NCBI RefSeq assembly: GCF_019175385.1
Contig: NC_083345.1
Coordinates: 112,702,480-112,766,479, forward strand
Length of the DNA stretch: 64,000 bases
Source: Lycium barbarum
Lineage: Eukaryota; Streptophyta; Magnoliopsida; Solanales; Solanaceae
Reading direction: 5' to 3'
This document shows positions 1 to 11,290 of the stretch, in pieces. Every line of letters starts with the position of its first letter. Within the stretch, counting starts at the first letter, position 1. Made by a program: the position numbers and the translations under genes. Below the pieces are notes generated by a model. It ran no database searches. It was not told the origin of the DNA and worked only from the letters and a program-made list of their open reading frames with translations.

Positions 1-296
1 CATCGAGGGGAATGGGACTATGGCCGAGGAAAAGTCATTGTGGAGGTAACTCTACCTAGAAGGCTGGAGATCCCAAGATATAGGTTTAAAGAGATCAAAC
101 AAAGTCATTGATGACGGTTCAACATTGTCACAATAACTTTTTGGTCCATTCTCGTGATGAGACAATGTTCAGTACCAGGATAAAGCATTAAGGCTTTTTA
201 ATGGTTTCTAAGTTTGATACGGGGTATAATTTCATTCAATTAATAAGAAGTATCATAAAAAATAGAAAAACTTATTTTTTCCTGAATTTTTTTTGT

Positions 297-370
297 CTTT
301 CCCCGGACCCTGCTACTAAGAAGGATGCTTACTTCTTAAAATATCCTATATATGTAGGCGGGAACAGGGG
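297..370 (+). pseudogene. petA: Plastid petA (cytochrome f) fragment in nuclear DNA
   Basis: The plus-strand frame reads [18 protein letters not shown] then YVGGNRG, which I recognise as an internal piece of cytochrome f, the haem-binding subunit of the thylakoid b6f complex. About 25 residues are preserved, then homology stops abruptly at the third base of the final glycine codon region. There is no start, no haem motif and no membrane anchor, so it cannot be functional. It is the first of three plastid pieces joined end to end inside copia-like sequence. It is probably a nuclear plastid insertion (NUPT), with old mitochondrial-borne plastid DNA as the alternative source. Confidence 0.85.
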
Positions 371-421
371 TACTAGGCGCTGTGCGTATCGACCCGTGCA
401 GTGTTGTAGCTAACGCGTTAA
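371..421 (+). pseudogene. rrn16: Plastid 16S rRNA (rrn16) fragment
   Basis: The segment starting tactaggcgctgtgcgtatc and ending gtagctaacgcgttaa matches the conserved 16S rRNA stretch around the central domain (E. coli numbering about 820-880), sense strand. I see one likely change, gtgttgtag where plastid 16S has gtgctgtag. Only about 50 of 1490 nucleotides are present. The left joint with petA falls at a shared 'ta', and the right joint with psbC follows directly after gcgttaa. Confidence 0.85.
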
Positions 422-467
422 CCACAATTTTAGGTATTCACTTAATCTTATTAGGTATAGGTGCTTT
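421..467 (+). pseudogene. psbC: Plastid psbC (CP43) fragment
   Basis: The frame reads TILGIHLILLGIGA, the start of a membrane helix of the photosystem II antenna protein CP43 that I recognise from psbC. Homology ends after ggtgcttt at about 467. It lies directly after the rrn16 piece with no spacer. In the plastid genome petA, rrn16 and psbC lie far apart, so this order is not a copy of a contiguous plastid segment. Confidence 0.8.
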
Positions 468-1430
468 ACATTTGTGTATTGATAAGACCGTTTACTATTT
501 CTTGATTATCAAATAATGTATCTACGGGATGACACATTTAGGAATCACCTATGTAAGTATGAAGTGTAAGCCGCTTCAAGGAGAATTTTGTAAGGTCAAT
601 TCTCTACGCACTTATGAACCAGGCAGTGTTCATGGCTGAAACGAACAAAACAATGAGAACCAAAGATGGTTAAAGGGTTAATTGTGTGACATGTGGTTGT
701 CTAGGTATACACCAAAACTCGACGGTTCAAAGATATCAGATCTACCGATTGACCGAGTATATCCGACATATGTTCACTACGGAAAGTTCAAAGAGAAATC
801 TACTTATCCAGATGCGATTAATCCTTGCTTACGAATCACACAGTTTTTTTGTCATGCATGTTTTTCATCATATAGCCATTCCCCATTCATGTGGGGGATT
901 GTTAAAGCTAGTTAATGATTGAAGCTAGCTAAGTTGGTGTGAATGAGAAATGGAGGGGGAAAAAAAGACAATGGAAGGAAAATGAAGTTTAAAGCAAAGT
1001 TCCTTTAGAAAGGAGCTTTGTACCACATTGGTGGTAGAAAGGGAAAGTTATGTGCTTATATTAGAAAGCACTTCTTCTAGCTCTTAAAGGGTTGAGAAGA
1101 GGGACTCCCCTCGCGCCGTCGTCGTCGCTCGTCTCGGCCTCGGCTTCGGCATTTGGATTTAGATTTGGATTATTTTTCAGGGACTGAAATTTTACTGCAT
1201 TGCATATTCTGCATTCTTTTTTTTTTTTTTTTTTTTTGAAATAAAACTATCGAGTCTTAGTGTGTGATTCGTTGCCCGATTTGAGTTCGTTGAAGTCGTA
1301 GGTGTTTGAGGTACCGCTACTCTTGCGATAGGTATATCCGTTTTATCCTGGGAGAAAATAATCCATAACCTTGGGTACAGTGAGGGGATTAAATTCCTTA
1401 AGGACACACAGTGAATTCTGTGGTCTCGGA

Positions 1431-2059
1431 TATTTCTTTGTTTCTGAATTTTTTTTCAACTTTACACAGTTTCTGTTTTCTTTTACTTTCTGGTTTTTCC
1501 AGTTTCTGGTTTTTGTTTCCTACGGTTCTGAACAAAGTTTGATAACACTTGCAAAATTCACCAACCATTAATGAAAATATATGTGATTTGGTCGTAGGAA
1601 TTAGCCAGAACTATGAAGAAGAAAAAAAAAAGTACATATTACACACTAAATCAAGCACGTACAATTTTCTTTTGCAAAATTTGGTTATAAAATTTTGCAA
1701 AAGCTAAGTTCTTCTCCATGAAGTACGATTATGGTGGCTACTTTAACGCCTATTTTGAGTTTTTAATTTGACTTTCGTCAGTTTTTGTAATTCCATAAGA
1801 AACATAAATTATGGGCTGTTCATTTGCTCTTTGTTCACGTCGACTACAACAGTTAATATTTTCAGTTTATCATCTAAGTCGTCTATTTTCATTGTAGTGA
1901 GAAAACGAGTATTATATAAAAAAATACAAAAAAACCGTTTATAAATTTTTATATAGAGAATGAAGAGTAGATGATTTTTCGGATCACATTTCTGTCAAGA
2001 TTGTACTATACTTTGAAGTTCGAAATACAAATCAATAAGATTTTAAAATGTAAGTACAT
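1431..2059. other. AT-rich sequence without a recognisable gene
   Basis: This may include the decayed right end of the copia LTR (T-rich stretch to about 1545). I see no coding signal, clear terminal repeats or structured RNA. Confidence 0.5.
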
Positions 2060-2308
2060 ACCACCGCTAAAAAAAGAGAGTTTTTCCACCGATATTCAAT
2101 GGGAAATTTGTGCTAAAAAACATGACTTTCCCACATCATTTCCACCAACTTACTAGGAAAACACATGATGGAAATAAGTTCCCATTGAAACGTTGGGAAC
2201 TTTCTACTTTTTCATGTGAAAAATACTACTATTTAAGTTTCCACCGACATTTAGTTAAAAATAGCCACTAAACATTTTTTAGTGGGAAAATATAAATTTT
2301 TAGTAGTG
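2060..2308. mobile_element. CACTA (En/Spm-like) transposon terminal remnant
   Basis: The right end reads tttttagtagtg, the reverse complement of a CACTA-type terminus (cactactaaaaattta). Inward there are several copies of a subterminal motif (tttccaccga, tttccaccaac, cactaaa), in both orientations, as expected for CACTA subterminal repeats. I do not find the opposite CACTA terminus upstream, so the element is truncated. There is no transposase frame. Confidence 0.5.
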
Positions 2309-4179
2309 TATTGTATTATATTTGACTTCATCTCAAATCATGAGAGAGTAGTGACGTCAACTGAACATATTTTATTTTATAGTAGTAAATATTCCCGCTC
2401 TACGCGCGGTGCATTAATCATTTTTCAAATCGGAACTACTAATAATGTTTTCCATTTTTATGTCAATTCCCGAAAAAGTTAGCTTATCGTTATTTCAATA
2501 TTTCCATCATTGTAAGTAACTATTATCATAACAAATCTATTTTCAAAGTTATCTCAGTAAGTGTAAAAATGTAGATATAAAAGATATCATTCTGTGTCGG
2601 AGAGTACTACAATTAGCACTGAGTAAAACATGCTAGGATGTAAAGAAACACTTTCTCGCAATTATTCTTTCTAGACCAAAAACAAAAAGCACTATGCCCA
2701 TAGATTGGACATGAAAAACTACAATCCGCACTAAATAAATCAAACAGAAATGGCGCAAAGAGATGTCTTAATACATAAAATAAACAAAGATAACTCATTG
2801 TTTGAGTTTGGAGTTCTATAATCAAAGAAAAAGCATAAAAATGAAAAGATTAGCCTTCAAAAATGAGACTAAACCTCCATAACTTTGGTTGCTTCTTATA
2901 ATTTCTAATCTTTGAATTAATAGGTAAATTATCATTAAGATTGGAGTTTCTTCTTTCATGAATTTTAAGGCAAGTGGATAGCTAAAGTTACCATATTAAT
3001 AGCAGGTGCCTGTTAATCATTTTGCTTGAACTTTCTAAGCTGCTATTTCTACATAGAAACTAATCCAAGTGATGTATATCCGAAATACCAACCAAAGTCT
3101 TGCTAATATATAGAGTACACACATAAGTTCTAAAAGAACTAATTTCCCAGAGGAACACTATGGTTGTACCCAATTTTTGTTTTTATCAGGAGATATGCCG
3201 TAGCAAACAGAGTAGATATGTGAGTAATATAATAGATACATGTACAGGTTCCCTCTTTAGGATTAACTGGTCCATATATATCATTTTACAATTAACAGTA
3301 GTACATTTTAACATCAGAATATAATTCTAATATAAACCCCATAAAAGCATTAATATTGTGGAGTCTCGACACTAAGCTTGTAAAATATCTACTGAAGGAA
3401 AGCAAATCAGAAAGAATTCCAGCACTTGATTTGGTGTAGTTTTTGCTCAAGTTATAACGAAGCTGTACCATCCCATATGAATTTCAGAGTAGGAGTAATA
3501 TTTATTAATGCTTCAGAGACAATTTCTGTAAAGAGCAAACTTCAAAGAGCATCCTAAAGGGAAAGATATTCTAAAGAAGGATCTTGTATCTTATGCATCT
3601 AAATATCATACTACGGAGTACAATGTATCTTGAGTTTCAATGGTTATGGTTATCACATAAATAATACTGATAAAATTTACATCATTTGTATAGAAAGCGT
3701 TAGAAACTTTATCAATAAAACTATGAAATGGAAGACCATGTGCGTTTCAATTTCTAGAAGGCAACAGATCCTTTTAAGCTCCTAGTGGAAAGTATAGTAA
3801 CTACTAGATTTTGCTATCAATTAATAGAGTAGATAGCACCTAAGCTCGCAAACATTCATAATCTCTTGGAACGAAACCAAGCAAACATATATATGAACTT
3901 TCAACAACCAAAAAAAAAAAAATCACCTTGTTTTTCCGTTTTATCTTTATATATATATTTTTGTAAAGATTACTTCAATTTGACTGAACTTATATTTTTG
4001 TTATAAATAGTTTTAAGAACTTCCTATTACATTACCAAAATCAGGAAATAGAAAGTAAATTTAAGCCAAATATTTAAAGGTATATATATTATTTATAAAT
4101 CAAATTTGACAAAACGAGCAGCAAAATAACCACAAAAAAAAAAAGTGAACTTTGTTAGTATAACAAATCAAGAAGGAGC
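2309..4179. other. AT-rich intergenic sequence, nothing recognised
   Basis: Only short frames interrupted by stops are present. Poly(A) runs occur at 3910-3925 and 4135-4143. I find no exon-like conservation, no terminal repeats and no RNA gene. Confidence 0.5.
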
Positions 4180-4517
4180 TATGTGTACCCAATACAAGGA
4201 TATTTGAGCTACCAACCAAGCATGAAAGAGAGTTTTTTTATATTGTTAAACCTAGCTCACCAAGTCATAATTGACCATCCGGACCTCTTGGAATCGACGG
4301 ATTTCCTTAAAAGGTCTGTTTACCCAAAAGTCACCTATCGGTCAATCGTTTTCACTTTAAAGCTCTATTTCTCATAAGTCACCACAAATCTCGCCCGGTC
4401 ACCTCGAGAACTGTGCCAGCCATCACCGCGAGTTAAAATTGTGCCAATAGGGCTCAAGGAAGGATCAATGGGGGTAAATGGGTCAAAAGCACTATAATGA
4501 CCGAATGGGTCGTTACA
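4180..4517 (-). mobile_element. Fragment of a second Ty3/gypsy LTR family, minus strand
   Basis: Read on the minus strand, a typical LTR start (tgtaacgacccattcggtca) begins at 4517 and continues through sequence I associate with solanaceous gypsy LTRs (for example gattccaagaggtccgga). The rest of the LTR and all internal sequence are missing. It ends close to the left border of the gypsy element at 4610. Confidence 0.45.
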
Positions 4518-4609
4518 TCTAAGAACAACAAAATATGTGATTTTTAAAAGGTTTTTATTAATTGACGTGGATGCAAGTATGACGCACGTGTGATGCACGA
4601 GATGCACGA

Positions 4610-6024
4610 TATAACACCTCGTACCTTTAAACTAAGCCGCGTCTATGATTGAGGAACCCCGGAAACCAAAAAGGAGAGTCAAGTCAAAAAACCAGACTCA
4701 GTGCTACAGTTGAAATTTGACGGTTAGAAAGACAGACCATTGATGTGCATCGACGGCCCGTCAAAGTGCACCGTCTATGGTCACCCAAATTGTGAACTCT
4801 CTGAACTTCTCTCAGACTGCAACAGTACGGTCTAATCGACGGACCGTCGATATGCACCTGCATCATGCACTGTTTAGACCGTCAAGCAGCTCAACGGAAC
4901 TGTCGACAAACTGTCAAGCTACACCATCGATTTACCCCGACACTAAACAGTATAAATACAACACTTTGTCCTAGAAATCAGTTTTTATAATTTCAAGAAC
5001 CCTAGAACGCAGTCTCTCTCTCCCAAACAGTGCAAGGCTTCAAGATAAGCATTCCAAACACTTCCAAGTCGATTCTAGCATATAGCTGCGTAACCTAATT
5101 AGCTAATCATTGTTCATAACCTAGGGTTTCAAGAAAACCCCCGTTTAAGGTTTAAGACACAGGTTTTGGGGTTCGTCATGAAGTTCTATAGATACAAGTT
5201 TTGGATCATATACAGGTATGTGAGGCTAACTATCTACAATAGGGAATGTTCATGATTTTCCCTACGCCGCATTCTACATGCATATCAGTAATTTGACTCA
5301 GAATATAGTTTAGCCCTAGTTTCTTGAATAGTTTAGAACTGCTATCTTCTAGGGTTATAGTTTCATAATTCATTCATGGTGATCATTTTGAATATCATGA
5401 ACTTAGTACGTAATCATTATATACTTGTGTATTGACATCACATGAGTCGCAGCTAGTGTATAATCAGTTATTGTCTTAAGCTCCATAATCGAAAACAGTT
5501 ATCATGCTATCGGCTATAGCTCAGTCTCAGTCTTGTAAATTGTTTAATGTTGAACATCTATATCTGTATTTTTTGGCTCTAGGCCACAGTTTATGCATAC
5601 GTATTGCTTAGGCTTGGGGCCACAGTTTTTGTGCACATTATTTAGGCCCTAAGCCACAGTTTATATTTACATGTGATTCTTCATTCATAACAGGGAGTAC
5701 TTTAGATTCTTGCCTTCCTGTTTAGTTCAGTTTCAATTTCAGTACTTATATTTCTTCTTTCAGTTGCTTTACATACCAGTACAATTAAAATGTTCTGATG
5801 TCCCTTTTTATTGCTTGGTGAGATGCAGGCAGCGATATACAGGTGACAATCCAGCTAGCCAGGACTGCTCATATCAGCTACTTGGTGAGCCCCAGTTCCT
5901 CCAGGGCATTATCCTGCTTTCAGTCTTTCCCGTTGTAGACAGTTTTATCTTTCCGGTATTCTTTAGAGGCTTCATAGAGATGGTCCAGTCAGTCAGATAT
6001 TAGCAGACTTTGATGTGTTAGCCT
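4610..6024 (+). repeat. 5' LTR (3'-truncated) of the old gypsy element
   Basis: It begins tataacacctcgtacc where the 3' LTR has tgtaacacctcgtacc. A TATA box (tataaata) lies at 4951-4958, as expected for a U3 promoter, with transcribed-looking sequence after it. Near 5575-5660 three short units built on ggccacagttt recur. The copy stops at 6024 (gttagcct), about 220 bases short of the LTR end seen downstream. Confidence 0.8.
4951..4958 (+). promoter_or_regulatory. TATA box of the LTR promoter
   Basis: tataaata sits about 340 bases into the LTR. The equivalent site in the 3' LTR near 8961 is tataagta. This is the only promoter-like element visible in either LTR. Confidence 0.5.
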
Positions 6025-8440
6025 AGCAGCTTTCATGGATCTTATGAACATGGTCTTCAAGCCTTATCTCGATTTATTTGTCATTGTGTTTATTGATGAC
6101 ATATTGGTGTATTCCCATAGTAAGGCTGATCATGCAGAACATCTCAGAAGAGTATTGTATACACTCAAGGATCGGGAGCTTTATGCAAAATTCTCAAAGT
6201 GCGAGTTTTGGCTAAAGTCAATGGCATTCTTAGGCCATGTGATTTCACGCGAAGGTGTTAAAATGGACTTTTAGAAAATTAACGCTGTTAGGAATTGGCC
6301 AAGACCCACCTCAGTATCAGATATCAGAAGTTTCCTAGGTCTGGCAGGTTATTATAGGCGGTTCGTGGAGGGTTTTTTCTCGACGTCAGTTCCGTCAACG
6401 AAGTTGACTCAGAAAAATGTTAAGTTTCAGTGGTCTGATGCATGCGAGCAGAGTTGAATAGGAGATTGACTTTTGCTCCAGTTTTGACACTACTAGAAGG
6501 AATCGAAGGGTCCGTAGTATATTGTGATGCTTCGGGAATTGGTCTCGGATGTGTTTTAATACATCATGGTAAAGTTGTGGCTTATGCATCTAGACAGCTT
6601 AAGGATCATGAAAAGAATTATCCGACTCATGATCTAGAATTAGCAGCTGTGGTTTCTGCACTTAAGATTTAGTGTCATTATTTGTATGGAGTGCATGTGG
6701 ATATTTTCACCGATCTTAAAATCCCGCAGTAATTCAAGCAAAGATATTTGAATCTTGGGTAGATAAAATGGCTCGAATTGCTTAAGGACTATGATGTGGA
6801 TATTCTCTCTTATCTAGGGAAGGAGAATGTAGTGGCCGATGCTCTTAGTCGGCGTTCCATGGGAAGTTTAGCTCACATTGACACAAATAAGAGAGTTATG
6901 ACTATGGAAGTTCACCGTTTGGCCAGTCTTGGAGTTTGACTTTTGGACTCCGAGGATGGCGGTGTGGTTGTTCATAATAGAGCTCTTTCCTCCTTAGTCA
7001 TTGAAGTTAAGGAGAAACAGTATAAGGACCCCTATTTGTTGCAGCTGAAAGAAGGGATTCACAAGCATAAGACGACAGCTTTTGAACAAGGCAGAGGTGA
7101 TGGTACCTTGAGATACCGAGGCAGATTATACGTTCCAAATGTAGATGGGATCAGAGAGTGAATCATGTCAGAAGCTCACAATTCCAAGTATTCCATTCAG
7201 CCAGGCTCCACGAAAATGTATCATGATCTTAAGTAGATTTATTGGTAGAATGACATGAAAACGAACATAGTAGATTTTGTAGCTAAGTTTCTGAATTGTC
7301 AACAAATGAAAGCCGAACATCAGAGGCCTAGTGGCTTAGCCCAGAATATTGATACTTCCTTTTGGAAGTGGGAGATGATAAACATGGATTTCATAACAGG
7401 TCTACTTCGTTCAGCTAGGAGTCCTGATTCAATTTGGGTGATTGTGGATAGACTTACGAAGTCAGCGCACTTGTTGCCAGTTAAGACCACAGATTTAGCG
7501 GAGGACTATGCCAAGTTGTGTGTCCGAGAAATTGTTCGACTTCATGGGACCCAGTGTCCATTATTTTAGATCGTGGTGCTCAGTTCACAGCCAACTTCTG
7601 GAGATCCTTTCAGAAAGGATTGGGTACAAAGGTTAATCCCAGTACAATTTTTCATCCTCAGACAGATGACCAGCCAGGGCGCACCATTCAGACCTTTGAG
7701 GATATGTTGAGGGCACGTGTCATTGATTTCAAAGGTAATTGGAATGATCACTTGCCTCTTATTGAGTTTGCTTACAATAACAGTTACCATGCTAGTATTA
7801 GAATGGGGTCATACGAAGCTTTGTATGGGCACAGATGTAGATCACCAATCGGTTAGTTTGAAGATGGTGAAGCAGAGTTGTTGGGACCAGACTTGGTCTA
7901 TCATGCTATGGAAAAGGTCAAGTTGATTTAGAAGCGATTGAAAACAGCTCAGAGCAGCCAGAAGTCTTACACAGATGTAAGATGAAGGGACTTAGAGTTT
8001 CAAGTTAATGATCGGGTGTTTCTTAAAGTTTCGTCTATGAAGGGAGTTATGTGGTTTGTTAAGAAAGGGAAGCTTAGTCCTCGCTATATTGGACCATACA
8101 GAATCCTGCGAAGGTTTGGTCAAGTGGCTTATGAGCTTGAGTTGCCACAAGACATGATTGTTGTTCATCTAGTGTTTCATGTGTCCATGTCGAGAAAGTC
8201 TGTGGGAGACCCGTCGTTGGTTATCCCGACTGATAGCACAACAGTCAATGATAGTTTGACTTATGAAGAAGTTCCAGTGGCAATTCTACATCGGGAGGTT
8301 CGCAAAGTTGAGAATGAAACAAATTGCCTTACTAAAGGTACTATGAAGAAGTCAGAAAGTTGAAGAAGCTACATGGGAAGCCGAAGAGGACATGAAGTCT
8401 AAATATCCCTATCTCTTTGAAGAGTCAGCAGAAAATGTTG
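6025..8440 (+). pseudogene. Gypsy pol remnant: RT, RNase H, integrase, chromodomain
   Basis: Domains follow in the Ty3/gypsy order RT, RNase H, integrase. The RT catalytic block FIDDILVYS is encoded near 6090. RNase H follows (YCDASG near 6520). Integrase keeps the first Asp (NMDFITG near 7381) and the second (LDRGAQF near 7566), but the catalytic Glu is replaced by Gly (QPGRTIQT near 7672). The C-terminus encodes a chromodomain-like TWEAEEDMKSKYP near 8370. Stops occur for example at 6272 and where a Trp codon became tag near 6670, and frameshifts near 7560 and 8340 change frame. The part before the RT active site is missing. This is non-functional. Confidence 0.9.
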
Positions 8441-8659
8441 AAGGTAATATATATTCCCCTTTCAGATCTTCCTTCTATAGTTTCCACGTTTCCAGTATTC
8501 AACCAGTTTAGTAGTTAGCCAGTTCAGTAGTTATTCAGTTCATCAGATAATTCAGTTCAGCCCCCTTTTTCAGTTCAGCATTCATGTGTCTATGTCAGTT
8601 AGTGTGCACATGCCTCAGCCATCACTTTTCACCATGACCCATCATTCGAGGACGCATGA

Positions 8660-8676
8660 TCCCAAGGGAGAGATAT
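8660..8676 (+). other. Polypurine tract of the old gypsy element
   Basis: cccaagggagagatat lies immediately before the 3' LTR start (tgtaacacc at 8677), where second-strand priming occurs in LTR retrotransposons. Confidence 0.6.
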
Positions 8677-10541
8677 TGTAACACCTCGTACCTTTAAACT
8701 AAGTCACGTCTATGACACAGGGACCCCGGAAACCAAAAGGGAGAGTTAAGTCAAAAAACCAGACTCAGTGTTACAGTTGAAATTTGACGGTTAGGAAGAC
8801 GGATCATCGATGTGCATCGACGCCCCGGCAAAGTGCACCGTCGATGGCATCCAAATTGTGAACTCTTTGAACTTCTCTCATACTGCAATAGTATGGTCCA
8901 ATCGACGAATCGTCGATATGCACCGTCGAGCTGTATCGTCAATTTACCCCGATACCAAACAGTATAAGTACAACATTTTGTCCTAGAAAATCAGTTTTTA
9001 TAATTTCAAGAACCCTAGAATGCAGTCTCTCTCTCTCCCAAACAGTGTAAGGCTTTAAGGTAAGCATTCCAAACATTTCCAAGTCAATTCTAGCATATAG
9101 CTACGCAACCTAATTATTTAATCCTTCTTCTTAACCTAGGGTTTTCAAGAAAACCCTCGTTTAAGGTTTAAGACACAGGTTTTGGGGTTCTTCACGAAGT
9201 TCAGACTTATAGATACAAGTTTTGGAGCATATACAAGTATGTGAGGATAACTATCTACGATAGGGAATGTTCATGATTTTCCCTACGCCTCATTCTATAT
9301 GCTTATCAGTAATTTGACTCAGAATACAATTTAGCCCTAGTTTCTTGAATAGTTATAGAACTGCTATCTTCTAGTATTATAGTTTCATAATTTGTTCATG
9401 GTGATCATTTTGAATATCATGAACTCAGTACGTAATCATTATAGACTTATGTATTGACATAACATGAGTCTCTGTAAGTGTATAATTAGTTATTGTCTTA
9501 AGCTCCATAATCGAAAACTGAACATTCTCCCTACGCCTCATTCTACATGCTTATCAGTAATTTGACTCAGAATACAGTTTAGCCCTAGTTTCTTGAATAG
9601 TTGTAGAACTGCTATCTTCTAGGATTATAGTTTCATAATTTGTTCATAGTGATCATTTTGAATATCATGAACTCAGTACGTAATCATTATAGACTTGTGT
9701 ATTGACATAACATGAGTCTCTGTCAGTGTATAATCAGTTATTGTCTTAAGCTCCATAATCGAAAATAGTTATCATGCTATTAGCTATAGCCCAGACTCAG
9801 TGTTATAAATTGTTTAATGCTGAACACATGTATCTGTATTTTTGGGCCCTAGGCCATAGTTTATGCATACGTATTGCTTGGGCCTGAGGCCACAGTTTTT
9901 GTGTATATTATTTGGGCCCTAGGGCATAGTTTATATTTACAGGTATACAAGTGATTCTTCATTCAAAACAGGGAGTACTTCATATCCTTGCCTTCCTGTT
10001 TAGTTCAGTCTCAGTTTCAGTTTCAGTACTTATATTTCTTCTTTCAATTGCTTTATTTACCAATACAATTCAAATGACCTGATGTCTTTTTTTATTGCTT
10101 GGGGGCCTGTATCTCGCAATGCAGGCAATGATATACAAGTTGACAATCCAGCTAGCTAGGACTGCTCGTATCAGCTGCTTGGTGAGCCTCAATTCCTCTA
10201 AGGCGTTATCCTGCTTTCAGTCTTTCAAGTTGTATATAGTTATCTTTCCATTATTCTTTAGAGGCTTCATAGACATGGTCTAGTTAGTCCGATATTAGCA
10301 GACTTTGATGTGTTAGCCTTGATTGGCATTTATTTTAGATGTTTTAGACATAAACAGTATTTCCGCATTTAATATATTTCAGCCAGACTTTTTAGTAGAT
10401 CAGCATGTGTTAGTCTTATTTCCTTATTTTATCATGCTTTGATATCACATGTTGATTCAGCCAGCCTATGGGTTCGCTAGGTCACATGCAGTTAGGCACC
10501 GAGTGTCTTATTACGCCTAGGCCATGGGTCGAGGCTTGACA
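8677..10541 (+). repeat. 3' LTR of the old gypsy element, with internal tandem duplication
   Basis: It starts tgtaacacctcg and probably ends ttgaca at 10541. About 1.86 kb, longer than the 5' copy because that one is truncated and because a ~240-bp segment is present twice (9281-9520 and 9529-9768). Confidence 0.8.
9281..9768 (+). repeat. ~248-bp-period tandem duplication inside the 3' LTR
   Basis: Both copies start ccctacgcctcattcta and end ctccataatcgaaaa. The period is 248 bases, with about a dozen differences between copies. The 5' LTR has this segment once (from 5260), so the duplication arose in this LTR after insertion or in an already mismatched template. Confidence 0.85.
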
Positions 10542-10548
10542 TACCAGA

Positions 10549-10650
10549 TGCACAACATGCACGTGTGACGCACGAGATGCATCTCGTGCACGACTTACGA
10601 GATGTACATGCGACCCACGAGATGCATGTATGACACGTGCGATGCATGTT
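10549..10650. repeat. Cluster of gatgcac/gacgcacgag short repeats
   Basis: Variants of gatgcatgtgtgacgcacga recur here in both orientations, for example gagatgcatctcgtgcac, which is partly palindromic. The same motif occurs left of the gypsy element at 4577-4608 (gacgcacgtgtgatgcacga), so the element probably split one array. Confidence 0.6.
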
Positions 10651-10679
10651 TAGTAAATTTTGGGTAAAGTTAGGCAATA

Positions 10680-11211
10680 GCCAACTTATTAATTCAACTA
10701 ATTTAACTTGTCCACATTCAATCCAAATCGCATATTTACTACCCCCGCAAGGCTACAAGTAATACACAAAGTATGTATTGTTATGAGTTTTTTGATGAAA
10801 TATTGAGGAATAATTTAGATGTAAGGGAGTAGCTTCAGTTCTGCAAAGTTTTTATTATTTTTCCACAAAAATCAATTGCAAATCAAACTTTTTTATTTAA
10901 AATCATCCTCGTTATCGTAAGGTTTGTTAAAGTTGGGGCTAAGGTACTACGCATTAATGAAGGTCTATTGGGATAAACATGGACATATTACACTGCGCAA
11001 TGAAACGTCAGAGGCATAAAGCTGGTGAAAAAATAAATTATACCACCAATTTACTTATAAGATAATTATAAGTAATTTTATAAGTAAACATTAATTTGTT
11101 ATATGCTATAAATGGCAACTATATATAAATTATATCACATATAATTGGTTAAGTTTAATGCGGTGCGATTATTTTTTTTTATACAAAGTCGGATTCAATA
11201 ACTTAAGGTAA
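10680..11211. other. AT-rich spacer, nothing recognised
   Basis: No coding signal. The segment near 11040-11150 resembles the sequence that follows the LINE at 30641-30720 (aatatgttataaatggtaat type), so it may be a dispersed repeat. Confidence 0.4.
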
Positions 11212-11290
11212 TCTATATATAATATAAAGCTACGCATAGACAAGGTGATGTGACACTTCTCTATGGCCTCTATTTCTATTTATCTTTTTT
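11212..11290 (+). mobile_element. Candidate Helitron 5' terminus
   Basis: After an A, the sequence tctatatataatataaagc is followed by aaggtgatgtgacacttctc and tatggcc. The same module (ggtgatgtggcacctctctt, tggcc) opens the Helitron at about 24480. Helitrons begin with TC and insert between A and T, which fits here. I see no matching hairpin plus CTRR end within the next 700 bases, so this is a 5' end of unknown extent. Confidence 0.4.

Larger units (their letters stand above)
1..1430 (+). mobile_element. Ty1/copia element remnant: 3' non-coding region plus partial LTR
   Basis: The stretch up to about 898 has no long frame and reads like the 3' non-coding end of a Ty1/copia element. A purine-rich tract (gtgggggat) ends at 898, and the LTR opens at 899 with tgttaaagctag. 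The LTR holds a GC-rich patch at 1108-1150 (cgccgtcgtcgtcgctcg) and a 20-base poly(T) near 1219-1238, and it can be followed to about 1430. No primer-binding site follows and I do not see the second LTR, so this is the right part of a truncated copy. The assignment to copia rests on remembered resemblance of LTR and tail, not on coding domains. A plastid DNA mosaic (297-467) interrupts the tail. Confidence 0.55.
4610..10541 (+). mobile_element. Old, internally deleted Ty3/gypsy chromovirus-type retrotransposon
   Basis: Related LTRs lie at 4610-6024 and 8677-10541, with a degenerate pol remnant between them. The left LTR runs directly into the reverse transcriptase coding region at 6025, so the end of that LTR, the primer-binding site, gag, protease and the first half of RT are gone. 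The LTRs differ at many positions and pol has many stops, so the copy is old. The flanking 5-mers (cacga on the left, tacca on the right) do not match, either because a border is misplaced or because of rearrangement. GATGCACG-type short repeats lie on both sides, suggesting insertion into such an array. Confidence 0.85.

Noticed and set aside
4605..10546. Target site duplication for the old gypsy element
   Set aside because: The 5-mers cacga and tacca do not match, and shifting the borders by a few bases does not help. No TSD claimed.
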